A stretch of DNA of 64,000 nucleotides from Burkholderia oklahomensis C6786 (GCF_000959365.1 NZ_CP009555.1:3658001-3722000); one strand, 5' to 3'. Positions 34,077 through 43,392 are shown, counted from the stretch's first letter. A program made the numbers and translations. The notes: generated by a model from the letters alone, not told the origin.

Positions 34077-34367
34077 TCAGGCGGGCGTCGCGAGCTTGCC
34101 GACGACGACCGTCCACGGCCGCACCCGCCAGCGCTTGACGAGGCCGTTCGCGACGTACGGATCGGCTTGCGCGAACGCTTCGGCGACGGCGGGCGAAGGC
34201 GCGTCGAACACGAGCATCGCCTGATCGGCCGGATCGGCGAGCGCGCCCGCGAGCAGCAGCTCGCCGCGCGCGGTCGCCGCCTTCGCGAGCGCGAGGTGCT
34301 CCGCGCGATACGTGCCGCGCCGTTCGAGATAGTCGTCGACGAGTTCGTAGGTCAGCAGGTAGTGCAT
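34077..34367 (-). CDS. YciI-family protein
   Basis: The 96-residue protein begins MHYLLTYELVDDYLERRGTY and shows the YciI alpha-beta ferredoxin-like fold signature: RAEHLALAKAATARGELLLA, GALADPADQAMLVFD and FAQADPYVANGLVKRWRVRPW. The conserved His in RAEHL and Asp in ADPYV are the residues proposed to be active in this family, whose members act in diverse, mostly unknown reactions. GAGGAG precedes the ATG at 34367. It is convergent with corA with only 13 bases between the stop codons. Confidence 0.85.
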   Translation of the reverse strand: MHYLLTYELVDDYLERRGTYRAEHLALAKAATARGELLLAGALADPADQAMLVFDAPSPAVAEAFAQADPYVANGLVKRWRVRPWTVVVGKLATPA

Positions 34368-34800
34368 GGGGGGCTCCTCGAGCGATGGCGTGCCGGTCCG
34401 TTCGAGCGGGCCGGCGGCCGGTTGTACGGGCAACGCTTAGTATAGGCCGGGCGTCGCGCGCGCCGCATCGTGTAACAATCGGTCGCGCCCGCTCGCCTCG
34501 CATCGTCGGGGCCGCCGCTCGCGTCGCGCGCTTCGGCGCGCCCGGCGGACTTCGGCGTTAAATCGCGTCGCCGACGCGGATTTGGCCGCGTTTCGCGGCG
34601 AACACGCCGTTACAAAACGATACGGACCGCGGCCCGCGCACGCGTCAGACTTGCGCGCAAAGCGCATGCCGATTGCGCGGGCGCACCGCGCGGCGGACGC
34701 GGCCGAATGCGCGGCGCGTTCGAGACGCGCGCAATCTTCGAAACACAGGCGGCGGCGCGATCGCGATGCCGCATCGAACCACACGAACCCACTCGAATCG
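34368..34800. other. 433-base gap without a recognised gene
   Basis: The gap lies between divergent yciI and a lipoprotein gene and must contain both promoters. I see no conserved coding frame, repeat or strong dyad in it. Confidence 0.5.
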
Positions 34801-35241
34801 ATGAAGCTCCGAACACTGTTGCTACTGGGAATATCGTCCGCGATGCTCGCCGCCTGCGGCTGGTTCCATGCCGGTCCCGGCGAGCGAGACATCGACGCCG
34901 CCGTGCGCCGCGCGCTCGACGCGGAAAACCGCGGGCCGCTCAACACGATGCTCGGCCAGCCGCTGCCCGTCGCGGCCGACGTCGCGTCGGTGAAGCCCGT
35001 CGGCGATTGCACGAAGGTCGCCGAGCGCACGTATTCGTGCAACGTCGCGATCGTGTGGCACGACGGGCGGCAGGACGAGGGCGACGCGTCGCTGCGCACG
35101 ACGCTCACGTTCACGGAGGACAGCGACGGCGCATGGCAGACGTCGCACGTCGATGCGGCGCTCGCCGCGGGCGCGGCGAAGTCGCTGATCGACCGGATCA
35201 GCGGCGCGGTCGCGGCGAGCGGCGCGTCGGGGGCGCAGTGA
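34801..35241 (+). CDS. Small outer-membrane or periplasmic lipoprotein, function unknown
   Basis: The 146-residue protein has a lipoprotein signal peptide (MKLRTLLLLGISSAMLAACG) with the lipobox LAAC at residues 16-19. The mature part contains a helical stretch (RDIDAAVRRALDAENRGP) and a disulfide-capable pair of cysteines in VGDCTKVAERTYSCNVAIVW, resembling other small Burkholderia lipoproteins. No enzyme motif is visible. It stands alone; the 383 bases after it (35242-35624) hold no gene that I can support. Confidence 0.75.
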   Translation: MKLRTLLLLGISSAMLAACGWFHAGPGERDIDAAVRRALDAENRGPLNTMLGQPLPVAADVASVKPVGDCTKVAERTYSCNVAIVWHDGRQDEGDASLRTTLTFTEDSDGAWQTSHVDAALAAGAAKSLIDRISGAVAASGASGAQ

Positions 35242-35624
35242 GCCGTTCGTCGTCGGTTTTCGGCGGGTGGCGTGCGTGTCGCGGTGATCGTCGCGTCGAG
35301 CGATGCCGCGTGTGGCGGGTTGCCGGTGGCTTGAAACGGACGTGAACGGCGCGTAGTCGACTTCGGGCGGCGGCTTGCGTTCCGCCTGGACGGATCGTTG
35401 CGGCGATCGAAGCCGCATGGCGCATGCCGCATGCGGATCGCTTGCAGCGAAAGCCGGTTGGCCGACCGGAAAGCGTCGATGGCGGCGCGCGTGCCGTCGC
35501 TGTCGATGTCGCGCGTTCGCTTGCGATCAACGATCAACGATCGGCGGGAGTATCGGCAAAAGGCAAGGGCGGACACCGACTCGGCCGCGCGAGCCGCAAG
35601 TCGCGGCCCGCGCGTCGCGGTACG

Positions 35625-35861
35625 TCAGTGATGTGCGTACGTACGCTGCGTGCGCACCGCATGCGTGCGGCGCGCATGGTGCCGCCGTTGCTTGCGATGA
35701 TGCGTCGTTTTCGCGGCATGGCGCGCCGGCGCGGCTTGCGCGCCGCCCGACAGATTCGACTGGCCTTCGCCGAATTGATAGGTCTGCGACGTTTGCGCAT
35801 GCACGGCCGACGTCAGTGCGAGCGCGGCGCAGGCGGCCGCGATGAAGATCGAAAGCTTCAC
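35625..35861 (-). CDS. Small secreted His/Arg-rich protein
   Basis: The 78-residue protein starts at a GTG (35861) preceded by AGGAG, giving a signal peptide MKLSIFIAAACAALALTSAV with cleavage near HAQ. The short mature part is polar, then very rich in His, Arg and Lys (RHAAKTTHHRKQRRHHARRT). Such composition may bind metals or anionic surfaces. No family is recognised. The signal peptide, ribosome site and abrupt end of composition at the TGA support expression despite the small size. Confidence 0.6.
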   Translation of the reverse strand: MKLSIFIAAACAALALTSAVHAQTSQTYQFGEGQSNLSGGAQAAPARHAAKTTHHRKQRRHHARRTHAVRTQRTYAHH

Positions 35862-36058
35862 GAGTATGCTCCTGTCGAATGAGGCGCACGAGCATAGCGC
35901 GACTGCGGCGCGCGTACCTTTCCGTTTGCCTGCGTCGAATGATCTTTGACAATCGCGCGAGGCGCCGGACATTCGACGCCCGAGCGTCGCGCGACGAAGC
36001 AAACGCGCCGGCCGCGGATCGCCGCATGCGGCCGGACGCAGCGGGTCGGGCGGCGAGC

Positions 36059-36340
36059 TCAGTACGGGCGATTGTCGTCGCCGCGGCGGTCGCCGTCGCG
36101 CCGATCGTCGCCTCGGTAGCCGCCGCGATTGTCGCGCCGGCCATCGTCGCGCCGGTAGTATTGTGGCTGCGGATGCGCATGCTCCCATTCGCCGCGGTCC
36201 CAGTAGCGTTGGCCGTCCCAATAGCGGTCCCCGTGCCAGCCGATGCCGACATCGACGCCGACGGCAGGCTCCGACGGATACACCGCGCATCCCGCGAGCA
36301 TCGCGCTCGCCACGAGCGGCAGTAAGATCAGTTTTTTCAT
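36059..36340 (-). CDS. Small lipoprotein with Asp/Arg/Gly/Tyr-rich tail
   Basis: The 93-residue protein begins MKKLILLPLVASAMLAGCAV, a lipoprotein signal peptide with lipobox LAGC. The mature part reads VDVGIGWHGDRYWDGQRYW and then a tail with repeated Asp, Arg and Gly (DDGRRDNRGGYRGDDRRDGD). This pattern is common among short Burkholderia envelope proteins of unknown role. AAAGGA lies about 13 bases before the ATG at 36340. The 306-base gap 36341-36646 up to the MscS gene holds nothing recognised. Confidence 0.68.
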   Translation of the reverse strand: MKKLILLPLVASAMLAGCAVYPSEPAVGVDVGIGWHGDRYWDGQRYWDRGEWEHAHPQPQYYRRDDGRRDNRGGYRGDDRRDGDRRGDDNRPY

Positions 36341-36646
36341 CGCGATGCAGTCCTTTGAAGTCGGTTCGTATCCCGAATGATAGAAATCCGGCGAGCCTCG
36401 GCGTGTAAAGGATTGCAACCGTATATGACGGCTGCCGCGCAGGCCGGCGGCAGGGCGCTTTGCGAGAAGCGACGCGCGGCCGCCCGTCGAGCCGATCCGC
36501 GGACGAACGACGGCGGAACGTGTCGTTCGCGCGGTCGCCGCAAGCCATGCATTCACGATAACGATCATGCATGCCGCCGCCCGATCGCGTCGCGCCATAC
36601 ACAACGCATAACGCCGCATGACGCGCCGCGATCGGGCGCGCCCGCA

Positions 36647-39085
36647 TCACTCGCTCAGCGGCGGCGGCGGCGGCAGGTTCTGCACCATCAGCGTCTGCGG
36701 ATTCGACAGAGGAATGCCCGCCGCGCGCAGCCGCTTCAGGATCTCGAACAGCAGATCGCTCTTCGTCGTCCCGGCGATCCGCGGACTGCCGACGTAGCCC
36801 GTCACGCTGAGCGTGATCCCGTCCGGCGTCAGCTGGCTGAACGTGACGGACGGCGCGGGTTTCTCGAGGATCGACGCATGCTCGCGGTACGCGCCGAGCA
36901 GCAGGTCGCGAACCTGTTCGGGATCGGTGTTGAGCGGGAATGTGAGCATCAGCGTCGCGACGCCCTGCGTGCTGTTGCCCATCGTCACGTTGCGCAGGTT
37001 CTGCGAGATCAATTGCGAGTTCGGCACGATCACCGTCGAGCGGTCGGAGAGCTGGATTTCGGTCGCGCGCACGTTGATCCGTCGGATGTCGCCTTCGACG
37101 CCCGAGATGCTGATCATGTCGCCGACCTTCACGGGCCGCTCGGTCAGCAGGATCAGCCCGGACACGAAGTTCTTCACGATCTCCTGCAAGCCGAAGCCGA
37201 TGCCGACGGACAGCGCGCTCACGATCCACGCGAGGTTGTCCCATTTGACGCCGAGAAGCGACAGCGTGAGCAGCACGATCGCGACGTAGCCGAGATTGCT
37301 GAACAGCGTGATGAGCGACGCGCGCATGCCCGGATCCATGCCGACCGCGGGCAGCAGCTCGTTGTCGAGCCAGCGGCGTATCGAGCGCAGCAGATAGATG
37401 CCGATCCCGAGCGCGAGCGCCGCGTTCAGGATCCGGTCGGGCACGATGTTCAGGCGCTGCAGCTTGTCGCCGCCGAACATCGAGATCACGCTCACGAGCA
37501 GGTCGGTCGGCGTCGTGCCGAAGCCGCCCGTCAACAGCGCGACGACGGCGACGAGCAGCAGCGCGCTCGAGCCGATGCCGGACAGCACGGTCTTCGCCTG
37601 ATCGAGATGGCTGTCGTTCAACCCGAACAGATGCTTGATCAGCTTGCCGCTCGACAGGCTCGCGGAGAACGCGCTCGCGCACAGATCGCGCGTGAGGCGG
37701 GTCAGCAGATACAGGCTGCCGAGCACGATCTCGAACCAGACGAGCTCGTAGGTCAGAAAACGTGCGACCGAGATGTAGCCGATCAGCAGCGCGACGAACG
37801 CCGCGACGACGGTCAGCGTGACGCCCGCGTGGATCAGCCCGGCGAGCGTCGAGCGCGCCTCGGGCGGCTCGCCCGCCGCGGCGAGCGCGGTGCGGACTCG
37901 GTTCGCGCGCAGCAGCGACGCGCCGATCGTCACGACGACGACGAGCGACACGATCCCGCGGCCGAACAGCGTGACCTGCAGGCTCGTGTCGGCCGTCCTG
38001 TTCAACTGCTCGAGCGCGCCCGCGACGAGCAGAAGCGCGGCGAGAATCGCCGGAAACGGCCGCATCGCGAGCGCGACTTCGTCGGCGAGCGCGGGCAGGC
38101 GCCAGGTCGGATGGCGGGTGCACAACAGCGCGCGGCCGAGGCCCGCGATCAGCGCGCAGGTCAGCGCGAGTTTCGCGAGCTCGTCGGCGAAGTCCTGCAG
38201 CGCGCTCGACAGCGCGTAGTCGCGCGTGAGCGCGAGATAGACGAACTGCACCGCGATGCCTGTCGTCACGACGCTCGACAGCGCGATCGACGTCGCGAGC
38301 GCGCTGCGCCGCACACGGGTTTCCGGCAGCTTCGTCAGGCTGAACCATGCGAGCACGCGTTCGATGAGCCGTCTGCCGATCGTCCACACCGCGAGCGCGG
38401 CGGCGAGCAGGAGCGCGGTGCCGATCCGCCGGCCCGGCTCCCACGCCGCGCGTAGCACCTGCGCGATCTGCGCGCTGAACGCGTCGAGCTCCTGCCGGTC
38501 GTCGTCAGACGGGTGGAAGAGCGGCGCCCAGAACTGCGCGCCGAGGATGCTGCCCGAGCGCAGCACGAGCTGATCGCGCAACAGGCTGCGGCGCAGCTTC
38601 GAGTATTGCTGGGTCAGGTTCGCGAGACTGTCCTTTTCGTCGGCGGCCTGCTTCAGCGCGGCGTCGAGCTGCGCCTTGCGCGTATTCAGATCCGCGCGCT
38701 GCCGAGCGACGGCGGCCGTCTCGGGCGCGGCGCCCGGCGCGGGCGGCGGCCCGAGCACGTCGAGCTGCGCCTGCAGCTGCGCGCGCGTGGGCACGAGCGC
38801 GGCCGTCAGCTTCTCCACGTCGGACGTCAGCGCTTGCGTCGCCTCGTCGAGCCCGTTCAACTGCTTGCCCGTCGTCGCGGCCGACGCCTGCTGCTTGATT
38901 CGGTCGAGCGCGGCCTGCACGCGCTTGAGCTCGGCGAGCGCCTCGTCGCGCGAGATCGTCGGCGCGGGCGGCACGCTTGCGCTCGATGCGAGGTCGGCGG
39001 CTGCCGACGCGGGCAGCACGGCGCAGAGCAGATGCAATAGGAAGACGAGCGCGACGCATCGCGCGAATTTCGGATGACGGACCAT
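36647..39085 (-). CDS. Large MscS-family mechanosensitive channel with DUF3772 periplasmic domain
   Basis: The 812-residue protein has a signal peptide (LVFLLHLLCAVLPASAAA), a periplasmic helical/coiled-coil domain of about 180 residues (DUF3772-like, ALDRIKQQASAATTGKQLNG), and then around ten membrane helices. At the C-terminus lies the MscS core with the pore helix and beta domain: VKWDNLAWIVSALSVGIGFG followed by LQEIVKNFVSGLILLTERPV and GVEGDIRRINVRATEIQLSD. Channels of this MscK/YjeP type release solutes under hypo-osmotic shock. It ends with a proline-rich PPPPPLSE. No partner gene is adjacent. Confidence 0.9.
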   Translation of the reverse strand: MVRHPKFARCVALVFLLHLLCAVLPASAAADLASSASVPPAPTISRDEALAELKRVQAALDRIKQQASAATTGKQLNGLDEATQALTSDVEKLTAALVPTRAQLQAQLDVLGPPPAPGAAPETAAVARQRADLNTRKAQLDAALKQAADEKDSLANLTQQYSKLRRSLLRDQLVLRSGSILGAQFWAPLFHPSDDDRQELDAFSAQIAQVLRAAWEPGRRIGTALLLAAALAVWTIGRRLIERVLAWFSLTKLPETRVRRSALATSIALSSVVTTGIAVQFVYLALTRDYALSSALQDFADELAKLALTCALIAGLGRALLCTRHPTWRLPALADEVALAMRPFPAILAALLLVAGALEQLNRTADTSLQVTLFGRGIVSLVVVVTIGASLLRANRVRTALAAAGEPPEARSTLAGLIHAGVTLTVVAAFVALLIGYISVARFLTYELVWFEIVLGSLYLLTRLTRDLCASAFSASLSSGKLIKHLFGLNDSHLDQAKTVLSGIGSSALLLVAVVALLTGGFGTTPTDLLVSVISMFGGDKLQRLNIVPDRILNAALALGIGIYLLRSIRRWLDNELLPAVGMDPGMRASLITLFSNLGYVAIVLLTLSLLGVKWDNLAWIVSALSVGIGFGLQEIVKNFVSGLILLTERPVKVGDMISISGVEGDIRRINVRATEIQLSDRSTVIVPNSQLISQNLRNVTMGNSTQGVATLMLTFPLNTDPEQVRDLLLGAYREHASILEKPAPSVTFSQLTPDGITLSVTGYVGSPRIAGTTKSDLLFEILKRLRAAGIPLSNPQTLMVQNLPPPPPLSE

Positions 39086-39224
39086 CGGGAAACCTTACAG
39101 ATCGGTTGCGCGAACGGACAACCGGGATGCGCTGTAGATTGCCACGGTTTTTCGGCTTGCGTATCGCCGACGACAATCCGAAACAATTGAAAGGAAAGCG
39201 AAATATTTTAAGGGCGCCGCGATG

Positions 39225-39900
39225 TGCTGCACCGGCCGTCACGTGCGGCGGCGCGCGCGCGTCCAATCCGCTCGATCGGAATGTACTGCCCGTCCTCGCC
39301 GATGACGAAGGTCGTCTTGAATGGCTCGCTTTCGGCGAGCTTCTCGGCCCACGGCATCGAAAAGAACGACACGACGAGCAGCGCGGCGAATACCCCGTAC
39401 TTGAGCTTGCGCGGCCGGTTGTGCGACGGCGCGGGCAGCTTGCGCCGCCACTTTTTTCAGGCCCGTCGCGCGTGCGATCTTGTAGACGAGCCGGACAGCG
39501 AGCCGAACGGGCACATCCAGCCGCAGAAGAGACCCGGCCTCGGACGATCACCGTCGCGGCGATCACGATCCAGAAGACGAAGATGAGCGGATCGGACAGG
39601 AAGAGCCCCAGTTTCAGCCGCTCGCGAGCGAATGAGCGAGCGTCGGCCCCTGCGTGATCGACGGCTTCGCCATCTCATAACCGCCGGCGAAGCCGATCGC
39701 GATCAGCCAGTTCGCGGTCTTCGGCCGTGACACCCAGCGCTTGTCGGCGCGCATCGCGCGGCGCACCCGGCGGTCGAGCGTCGCGAAGAACAGCACGACG
39801 GCGAGCGTCCAGCCGACGAAGACGGCGATGCCGATGCGCTTTGCTGCCGCCGATGTTGCCGATGTTCTTCCTGTCGGGCGGGCTCTATCCGCTCGATCTC
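39225..39900 (-). pseudogene. NosR-like membrane polyferredoxin, fragmented
   Basis: Minus-strand pieces in at least four different frames join into the C-terminal half of a NosR/NapH-type protein. They are a helix segment GWTLAVVLFFATLDR and GGYEMAKPSITQ; then FCGWMCPFGSL, the 4Fe-4S-associated CGWxCPFG motif; then LVYKIARATGLKK; then YGVFAALLVVSFFSMPWAEK and FKTTFVIGEDGQYIPIER. NosR is a flavin and iron-sulfur protein supplying electrons for nitrous oxide reduction. Several frameshifts and the lost N-terminus make this a dead gene. No other nos gene is seen nearby. Confidence 0.7.
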
Positions 39901-39990
39901 GCGCCGGACTGGATTCGCTCGGCGGCCGCGTTCGATCCCGCCGCATACGGTGTCGACCTGATTTCGCCGCCGACGGATTTGGGGCGCGAC
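39841..39990 (+). pseudogene. ABC-2 type transporter permease fragment
   Basis: The plus strand reads LPPMLPMFFLSGGLYPLDLA, then PDWIRSAAAFDPAAYGVDLI, the conserved C-terminal region of drug-type ABC-2 permeases (PMFFLSGALFPL...DPLTYGVD). Nothing of the rest of the gene is present. It abuts the NosR-like remnant on one side and the end of the Rieske operon on the other, so this is a junction of two independent deletions. The 912-base gap 39086-39997 contains only these remnants. Confidence 0.6.
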
Positions 39991-39997
39991 GCGCGCA

Positions 39998-41038
39998 CTA
40001 ACGGGACGGCATGCCGAGAATGCCCCGCGCGTCCTGGCCGGGGAGCGCGTCGGCGGCGTACGAGAAATCACCGTCGCGTTGCCGTTTGGCGAGCTGCTGC
40101 AACAGGATCCGATAGCGCAGGCCCGCGCGGTCGAAGCGCGAAAACAGATCGCGCCGCTCGCCGGCGTCCTGATAGCGACTGCTCTGCGGGCCGACCATGC
40201 GGTTGTCCTGCGGCGCGACCACATACGGCGTCAACGGCATCAGCACGCGCAGCGGCCAGGGCGCGGACGTCGCGTTCAACGCGAAGCTGAGCCGGCAGCG
40301 GTCGCGCGACTCCGGCAGGCACGGGTGGAACAACGGCAGGTCGGTACCCGGCGTGTAACGTCCATACGCAAGCGCGACCGAGCTGCGCACGTGCACATGG
40401 ATCACGGCGTGAACGTCCTGATGCTTCGCGCGCACGCCGCCGAACCAGCGCATGATCGGCGCGACCGATTTGTTCGTGCAGCGCCGGATCATCGTCACCG
40501 TCTCGGACGTGAACTGCACGTCGATCCGGTCCTCGTCGGATTGCTCGTTGCCGAGCACGTTCGCATGCAGGAAGTCCGCGTGCGTCAGATCGAGCAGGTT
40601 TTCGACGAGGAGCGGCGAGCAGCAGTCGAGGCGGACGTTGCCCTGCATGTACGTCGGCAGTCCGCCGTCGCGCGACAGGAACGGCACGTCGGGCACGAGC
40701 GCGTCGCTCGCGTCTTCGGGATCGCCGTACCAGATCCATACGTAGCCGTACCGCTCGAGCGCCGGATAGCTTCCGGCGGAATCGGTCGGCGAGCCGGGAG
40801 CGGGGCGTGCCGGAGCCGGCAGGTCGGGATGCCGCCGCGACGCGTGGACGCGCCCGCCGGCGCGCCACAGATAGCAGGGCTGCGAGTGAATCTGCCAGCG
40901 CGATGCGCGCTCGCCGACCTCGAACGTGTGAGCGAGCGGAAACCATGCATTGCGCAGCCGAATCCGGTTGGGCAGCCAGTCGTCTTCGTTCCGGCGGCTT
41001 GCCGTCCCGATGTCTTGGTCGTCGACAGTCGGCATCAT
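39998..41038 (-). CDS. Rieske oxygenase-type protein with intact mononuclear iron site but no [2Fe-2S] ligands
   Basis: The 346-residue protein aligns with ring-hydroxylating oxygenase alpha subunits (NAWFPLAHTFEVGER, QPCYLWRAGGRVHA, YGYVWIWYGDPEDA). In its N-terminal domain the C-x-H...C-x2-H ligands are absent: the region reads HSQPCYLWRAGGRVHASRRH. The catalytic domain keeps the facial-triad motif in LVENLLDLTHADFLH, with D150, H153 and H158 in the D-x2-H-x4-H pattern. It should therefore bind catalytic iron but depend on another protein for electrons. GAGGAG precedes tandem ATGs at 41038 and 41035, and the start overlaps the stop of the upstream Rieske gene (ATGA), so the two are translated together. 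The substrate is unknown. Confidence 0.85.
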   Translation of the reverse strand: MMPTVDDQDIGTASRRNEDDWLPNRIRLRNAWFPLAHTFEVGERASRWQIHSQPCYLWRAGGRVHASRRHPDLPAPARPAPGSPTDSAGSYPALERYGYVWIWYGDPEDASDALVPDVPFLSRDGGLPTYMQGNVRLDCCSPLLVENLLDLTHADFLHANVLGNEQSDEDRIDVQFTSETVTMIRRCTNKSVAPIMRWFGGVRAKHQDVHAVIHVHVRSSVALAYGRYTPGTDLPLFHPCLPESRDRCRLSFALNATSAPWPLRVLMPLTPYVVAPQDNRMVGPQSSRYQDAGERRDLFSRFDRAGLRYRILLQQLAKRQRDGDFSYAADALPGQDARGILGMPSR

Positions 41039-42039
41039 CTGCTCCTCGAACAAGGTAATCGATCGACGCTCACCGGGCCTGCGCACGCCGCCTGCGGGTG
41101 TGGGCGAGGCCAGGCGCGCGAGCACGACACGTCGAGCTTCGACAGCGCGCGGCCGTCGACGTGTTCGAGCATCGCGAACGGAGAACGGCGCAGACGGGCC
41201 CACAGGCGAAACAACGCCGCGCCGGCGCCGCCCGTATCCGCGGCGACGCCGCCGCGCCACAGGACGTTCGTCGTGCCGCGTGCCGCGGGCACGATGGCGA
41301 TCGACGCCCACAGCATCGGCGCGCCGTCGCGCGTGTCGAGCTCGACCGACGCGAGCGCGCCGTCCTGCGGCGACGTGAGCCGAAGCGTCCACGGATAATG
41401 CGCGCCGAACCGATGATTGCGCCGGCTCGCCGCCCACGTGACGCCGCGCTCCATGCCGACGCGGCCGCCGCGCGGCTCCGGATCCGCGATCACGTAGTCC
41501 GTGATTCGCACGCCCGCGATGCGCATCAGCAAATGCGGACCGTCGGCCAGCGCGGCGACGTATTCGTCGCACGCCACCGCCACCGTCGCCGAGCCCGCGA
41601 ATCGCTGCGTGCAGCGCGACGGAGGCGAGGCCGCGTCGGCCGGCTCGCCCGCGTCGACGCCGCGCGTCGCACGTCCCCACACGAAGCCGTCGCGCTCGCG
41701 GGTCTCGTACGCGCGCGCGACGTAGTGCGCCGGCACCCGTTCGTGCTCCGACAGATTCGGAATGGCGACGCATGCGCCCGTCGCGCCGTCGTAGGTCCAG
41801 CCGTGATAGCCGCACTGCAGCCGGCCGTCGGGCGTGATGCGTCCGAGCGACAGCGGCGCGCGGCGATGCACGCAACGATCCTCCATCGCGCGCACGGCGC
41901 CCGACGCGTCGCGATACAGCACGAGCGGCCGCCCCATGCAGACGACGCCGAGCGGCGCCTCGCCGTTCACCTGCTCGGACAGGGCGAGCGGCAGCCAGTG
42001 CGCCGCGGAATCGGAAAAAAGCGGAACGACGGTATCCAT
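41035..42039 (-). CDS. Rieske [2Fe-2S] protein lacking the catalytic iron site
   Basis: The 334-residue protein has a canonical Rieske domain near its N-terminus: CVHRRAPLSLG and CGYHGWTYDGATG give C56-x-H58, a spacing of exactly 17 residues, and C76-x2-H79. The C-terminal part is the length of an oxygenase catalytic domain, but the D-x2-H-x4-H motif is missing; only ADGPH remains at about the right place, without the second histidine. It probably passes electrons rather than oxidising substrate, perhaps to its translationally coupled neighbour, which has the opposite defect. It starts six bases after the antiporter gene. A self-sufficient oxygenase of unusual type is an alternative but less likely. 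Confidence 0.83.
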   Translation of the reverse strand: MDTVVPLFSDSAAHWLPLALSEQVNGEAPLGVVCMGRPLVLYRDASGAVRAMEDRCVHRRAPLSLGRITPDGRLQCGYHGWTYDGATGACVAIPNLSEHERVPAHYVARAYETRERDGFVWGRATRGVDAGEPADAASPPSRCTQRFAGSATVAVACDEYVAALADGPHLLMRIAGVRITDYVIADPEPRGGRVGMERGVTWAASRRNHRFGAHYPWTLRLTSPQDGALASVELDTRDGAPMLWASIAIVPAARGTTNVLWRGGVAADTGGAGAALFRLWARLRRSPFAMLEHVDGRALSKLDVSCSRAWPRPHPQAACAGPVSVDRLPCSRSR

Positions 42040-42045
42040 GGGCGT

Positions 42046-43392
42046 TCACCGCGATGGTCGCGATGCCTCCGGCAATCCCGGCAGATGCGTGTCCTGGGTT
42101 GGGTCTTGGCGGGCGGCGCGGACCTGCGGCGCCGGAAATCCCGCAGGCGAATCGTCGGCGGCCACGCGCCGCGCTTGCTGTCGATGCCGCTTCGCGAGCC
42201 GGTGGGTCGACATCGCGCTCAACCACGTCATCGTCAGCGTCGCGATCAGCAAGACCGTGTACAGCGAAGCCGGGATGATCCGCAACTGCAGACCGATCGC
42301 GAGCACCATCAGCTCGACGGTCCCGCGGCAGTTCATCAGCACGCCGATCAAGGTCGCCTCCGCGCGATCGATGCCGCATAGTCGCGCGCCGGCGTAGCAG
42401 CCGCCGAACTTCGCCGCGACGCCGCCGATCAGGAAGACGACGAGCCAGCCCCACGCCGCGCCCGTATCGAGCGCGGAAAACGACGCCTGAAGCCCCATGC
42501 TGACGAAGAACAGCGGAATCAGGACGAGGTCTGCGAGTCCCGCGAAGCGCGCGTTCCACAACTGCCGCAGGTCGTCCCGGCCCGACAGGCAGGCGGCCGC
42601 GACGAGCGCGCCGAACGCGCTGTGAAAGCCGAGCCGCGACGCGGCCCACGACGACAGCAGCACGTAGCACAGCGCGCAGATCAACGTCGCGGAATCGCTT
42701 CCGGCCCGGCGCGCACGATCGAGCAGCGAAAGGACGATCTTGCGCACGAGCGTGATCGACACGACGAAGAACACGACGAGCAGGCACACCGCGCGCATCG
42801 TCGACGCCGGCGACAGGCCCGATGTCGCGATCGCGCCGACGGCGGCGAGAATCAGCCAACTGAGCGAGTCGGTCAATGTCGCCGCGAGTATCGACAGCGT
42901 CGCCGAAGGGCGCTCGGCGATGCGCGCGTCCGAGACGATGCGCATCATGACGGGCAGCGCCGAAACGGACAGTGCGATTCCGCAGAACAGCACGTAGGCG
43001 AGATGCGACGCCTGCGGCTGGAACGCGCCGGACGACGCGACCGCGATGGCGCAGCCGGCCGCGAACGGCAACGCCATTCCGAATCCCGCGACGACGGTCG
43101 CGACGAGCGCGGCCGAGCGCTTCTGCGGAAGCTTCCACACGATGTGCGAACCCGTCTGGAACATCAGGAACACGAGCCCGAGTTCGCCGAGCCGGGAGAG
43201 GATGGCGGTCGAATCCTGGCCGAGCAGCACGCCGGGGCCGCCCACGGCAAGCGCGCCGAACGCGGACGGACCGAGCAGCAGCCCGGCGAGCAGCTCGCCG
43301 ACGACGCGGCCTTGCCCCAGCCGTTGCGCGAGTGCGCCGAGCCCGGACGCCACGACGATCACGATGCACAGTTGCAGTATCCAATCAGCCAT
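42046..43392 (-). CDS. Kef/CPA2-type cation:proton antiporter
   Basis: The 448-residue membrane protein has twelve to thirteen hydrophobic helices and the CPA2 features: ALAQRLGQGRVVGELLAGLL near the N-terminus, LTDSLSWLILA in the central helix (acidic residue of the transport site), and GVLMNCRGTVELMVLAIGL near the end. The C-terminus is a short hydrophilic tail without a TrkA-N domain. In natural-product loci such transporters can export products or protect the producer; here it lies between the halogenase-like gene and the Rieske pair. AAGGAAG precedes the ATG at 43392. Confidence 0.82.
   Translation of the reverse strand: MADWILQLCIVIVVASGLGALAQRLGQGRVVGELLAGLLLGPSAFGALAVGGPGVLLGQDSTAILSRLGELGLVFLMFQTGSHIVWKLPQKRSAALVATVVAGFGMALPFAAGCAIAVASSGAFQPQASHLAYVLFCGIALSVSALPVMMRIVSDARIAERPSATLSILAATLTDSLSWLILAAVGAIATSGLSPASTMRAVCLLVVFFVVSITLVRKIVLSLLDRARRAGSDSATLICALCYVLLSSWAASRLGFHSAFGALVAAACLSGRDDLRQLWNARFAGLADLVLIPLFFVSMGLQASFSALDTGAAWGWLVVFLIGGVAAKFGGCYAGARLCGIDRAEATLIGVLMNCRGTVELMVLAIGLQLRIIPASLYTVLLIATLTMTWLSAMSTHRLAKRHRQQARRVAADDSPAGFPAPQVRAARQDPTQDTHLPGLPEASRPSR

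Noticed and set aside
35375..35882. Plus-strand frames opposite the His/Arg-rich secreted protein
   Set aside because: They lack ribosome sites and show no family similarity; the opposite strand has a signal peptide and an AGGAG site.
41035..42039. The upstream Rieske protein as a complete stand-alone oxygenase
   Set aside because: The D-x2-H-x4-H motif could not be found; only ADGPH is present, without the second histidine, so a complete alpha subunit is unlikely.
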